A model generated the notes under the pieces. It did not search any database. It was not told the DNA's origin and saw only the letters and a program-made list of their open reading frames with translations. A program made the translations under genes and the position numbers. Below, in pieces: positions 21,111 to 21,456 of a stretch of DNA of 21,456 bases; the first letter of the stretch is position 1, and every line of letters starts with the position of its first letter. Origin of the DNA: Ruminococcaceae bacterium UBA6413 (GTDB lineage Bacteria > Bacillota > Clostridia > Oscillospirales > Ruminococcaceae). The stretch is taken from NCBI GenBank assembly GCA_002437415.1, contig DJPL01000007.1:1-21456 (forward strand). The letters run 5' to 3'.

Positions 21111-21226
21111 GTCGGCATCTATCTATCTTCCCGGGCAGTCACCCGCCAAGTATTTTCGACGTAAATGAGCTTAACTACTGTGTTCGGAAAGGGAACAGGT
21201 GGAACCTCATCACAATCAACACCGAC
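21111..21226 (-). rRNA. rrf: 5S ribosomal RNA
   Basis: A 116-nt gene with complementary ends (GTCGGTGTTGAT at the 5' side, ATGCCGAC at the 3' side) and conserved internal blocks: GAGGTTCCACCTGTTCCC, CCGAACACAGTAGTTAAGC and CTTGGCGGGTGACTGCCCGG. It follows 23S rRNA by about 60 nt. Confidence 0.96.
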
Positions 21227-21288
21227 TTTTAAGGGATATTCCCTCAAAATTGAATAACGAACCAAAAACAAAACATATATTCTCATTA

Positions 21289-21456
21289 GGTTTAAGCCCT
21301 CGACCGATTAGTATCTGCAGGCTAAATTGCTCACACAACTTACACCGTAGACCTATCAACCTCGTAGTCTTCAAGGGGTCTTAACTTAAAAGTGGGATAT
21401 CTTATCTTAAGGACGGCTTCACGCTTAGATGCTTTCAGCGTTTATCCGATCCGCAC
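21289..21456 (-). rRNA. rrl: 23S ribosomal RNA, 3' end (partial)
   Basis: The conserved 3' end of 23S rRNA is clear on the minus strand (AGATACTAATCGGTCGAGGG, preceded by TTGATAGGTCTACGGTGTAA). The gene continues past the window edge; only about 168 nt are present. The exact 3' end is estimated from the family. Confidence 0.95.

Overview
The window looks like the chromosome of a Gram-positive gut Clostridia species, probably Oscillospiraceae/Ruminococcaceae. The basis is strong AGGAGG-type ribosome binding sites, sigma-A promoters with 16-18 nt spacers, an ECF transporter, an IS200-type TnpA of the kind common in Clostridia, and a moderate-GC core (1-17.4 kb) beside a clearly AT-rich accessory part (17.4-21 kb). 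The genus is not proven by anything seen here.

Left part (1-10 kb): a GNAT acetyltransferase and a membrane Cache-HAMP-PAS-GGDEF diguanylate cyclase lie on the minus strand. Divergent from them are an MFS transporter and a two-gene unit of a polysaccharide flippase plus a sugar-transfer-type ATP-grasp enzyme. A bidirectional terminator (6888-6923) separates these from minus-strand genes for a HEAT-repeat protein and a short MutS-family ATPase with an altered Walker B. A small unrecognised protein (9503-9910) follows.

Middle part (10.1-17.4 kb): one tightly packed plus-strand operon encodes an AraC-family regulator, two YbtP/YbtQ-like ABC half-transporters, an MptD-type ECF S component, an EcfT and a fused two-domain EcfA. 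Most junctions overlap or are nearly contiguous (11 nt overlap, 3 nt gap, two ATGA overlaps). The layout resembles the mycobacterial mpt locus and yersiniabactin-type import, so regulated uptake of a metal chelate such as a siderophore is the best inference. The substrate is unknown.

Right part (17.4-21 kb): an AT-rich accessory patch holds several very small genes, an IS200-type element whose tnpA is frameshifted near its 3' end, an XRE regulator with an ImmA-like protease, a candidate 80-nt RNA with its own promoter and terminator, an unassigned structured region, and a miniature ISL3-like remnant. No integrase is present, so this looks like eroded mobile DNA downstream of an rRNA operon. 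The window ends with tRNA-Asn, 5S rRNA and the 3' part of 23S rRNA, all on the minus strand.

Many start codons were moved downstream of the longest possible ORF because a good ribosome binding site, and often a promoter lying inside the longer ORF, decide the start. All family assignments come from reading motifs; no database search was run.
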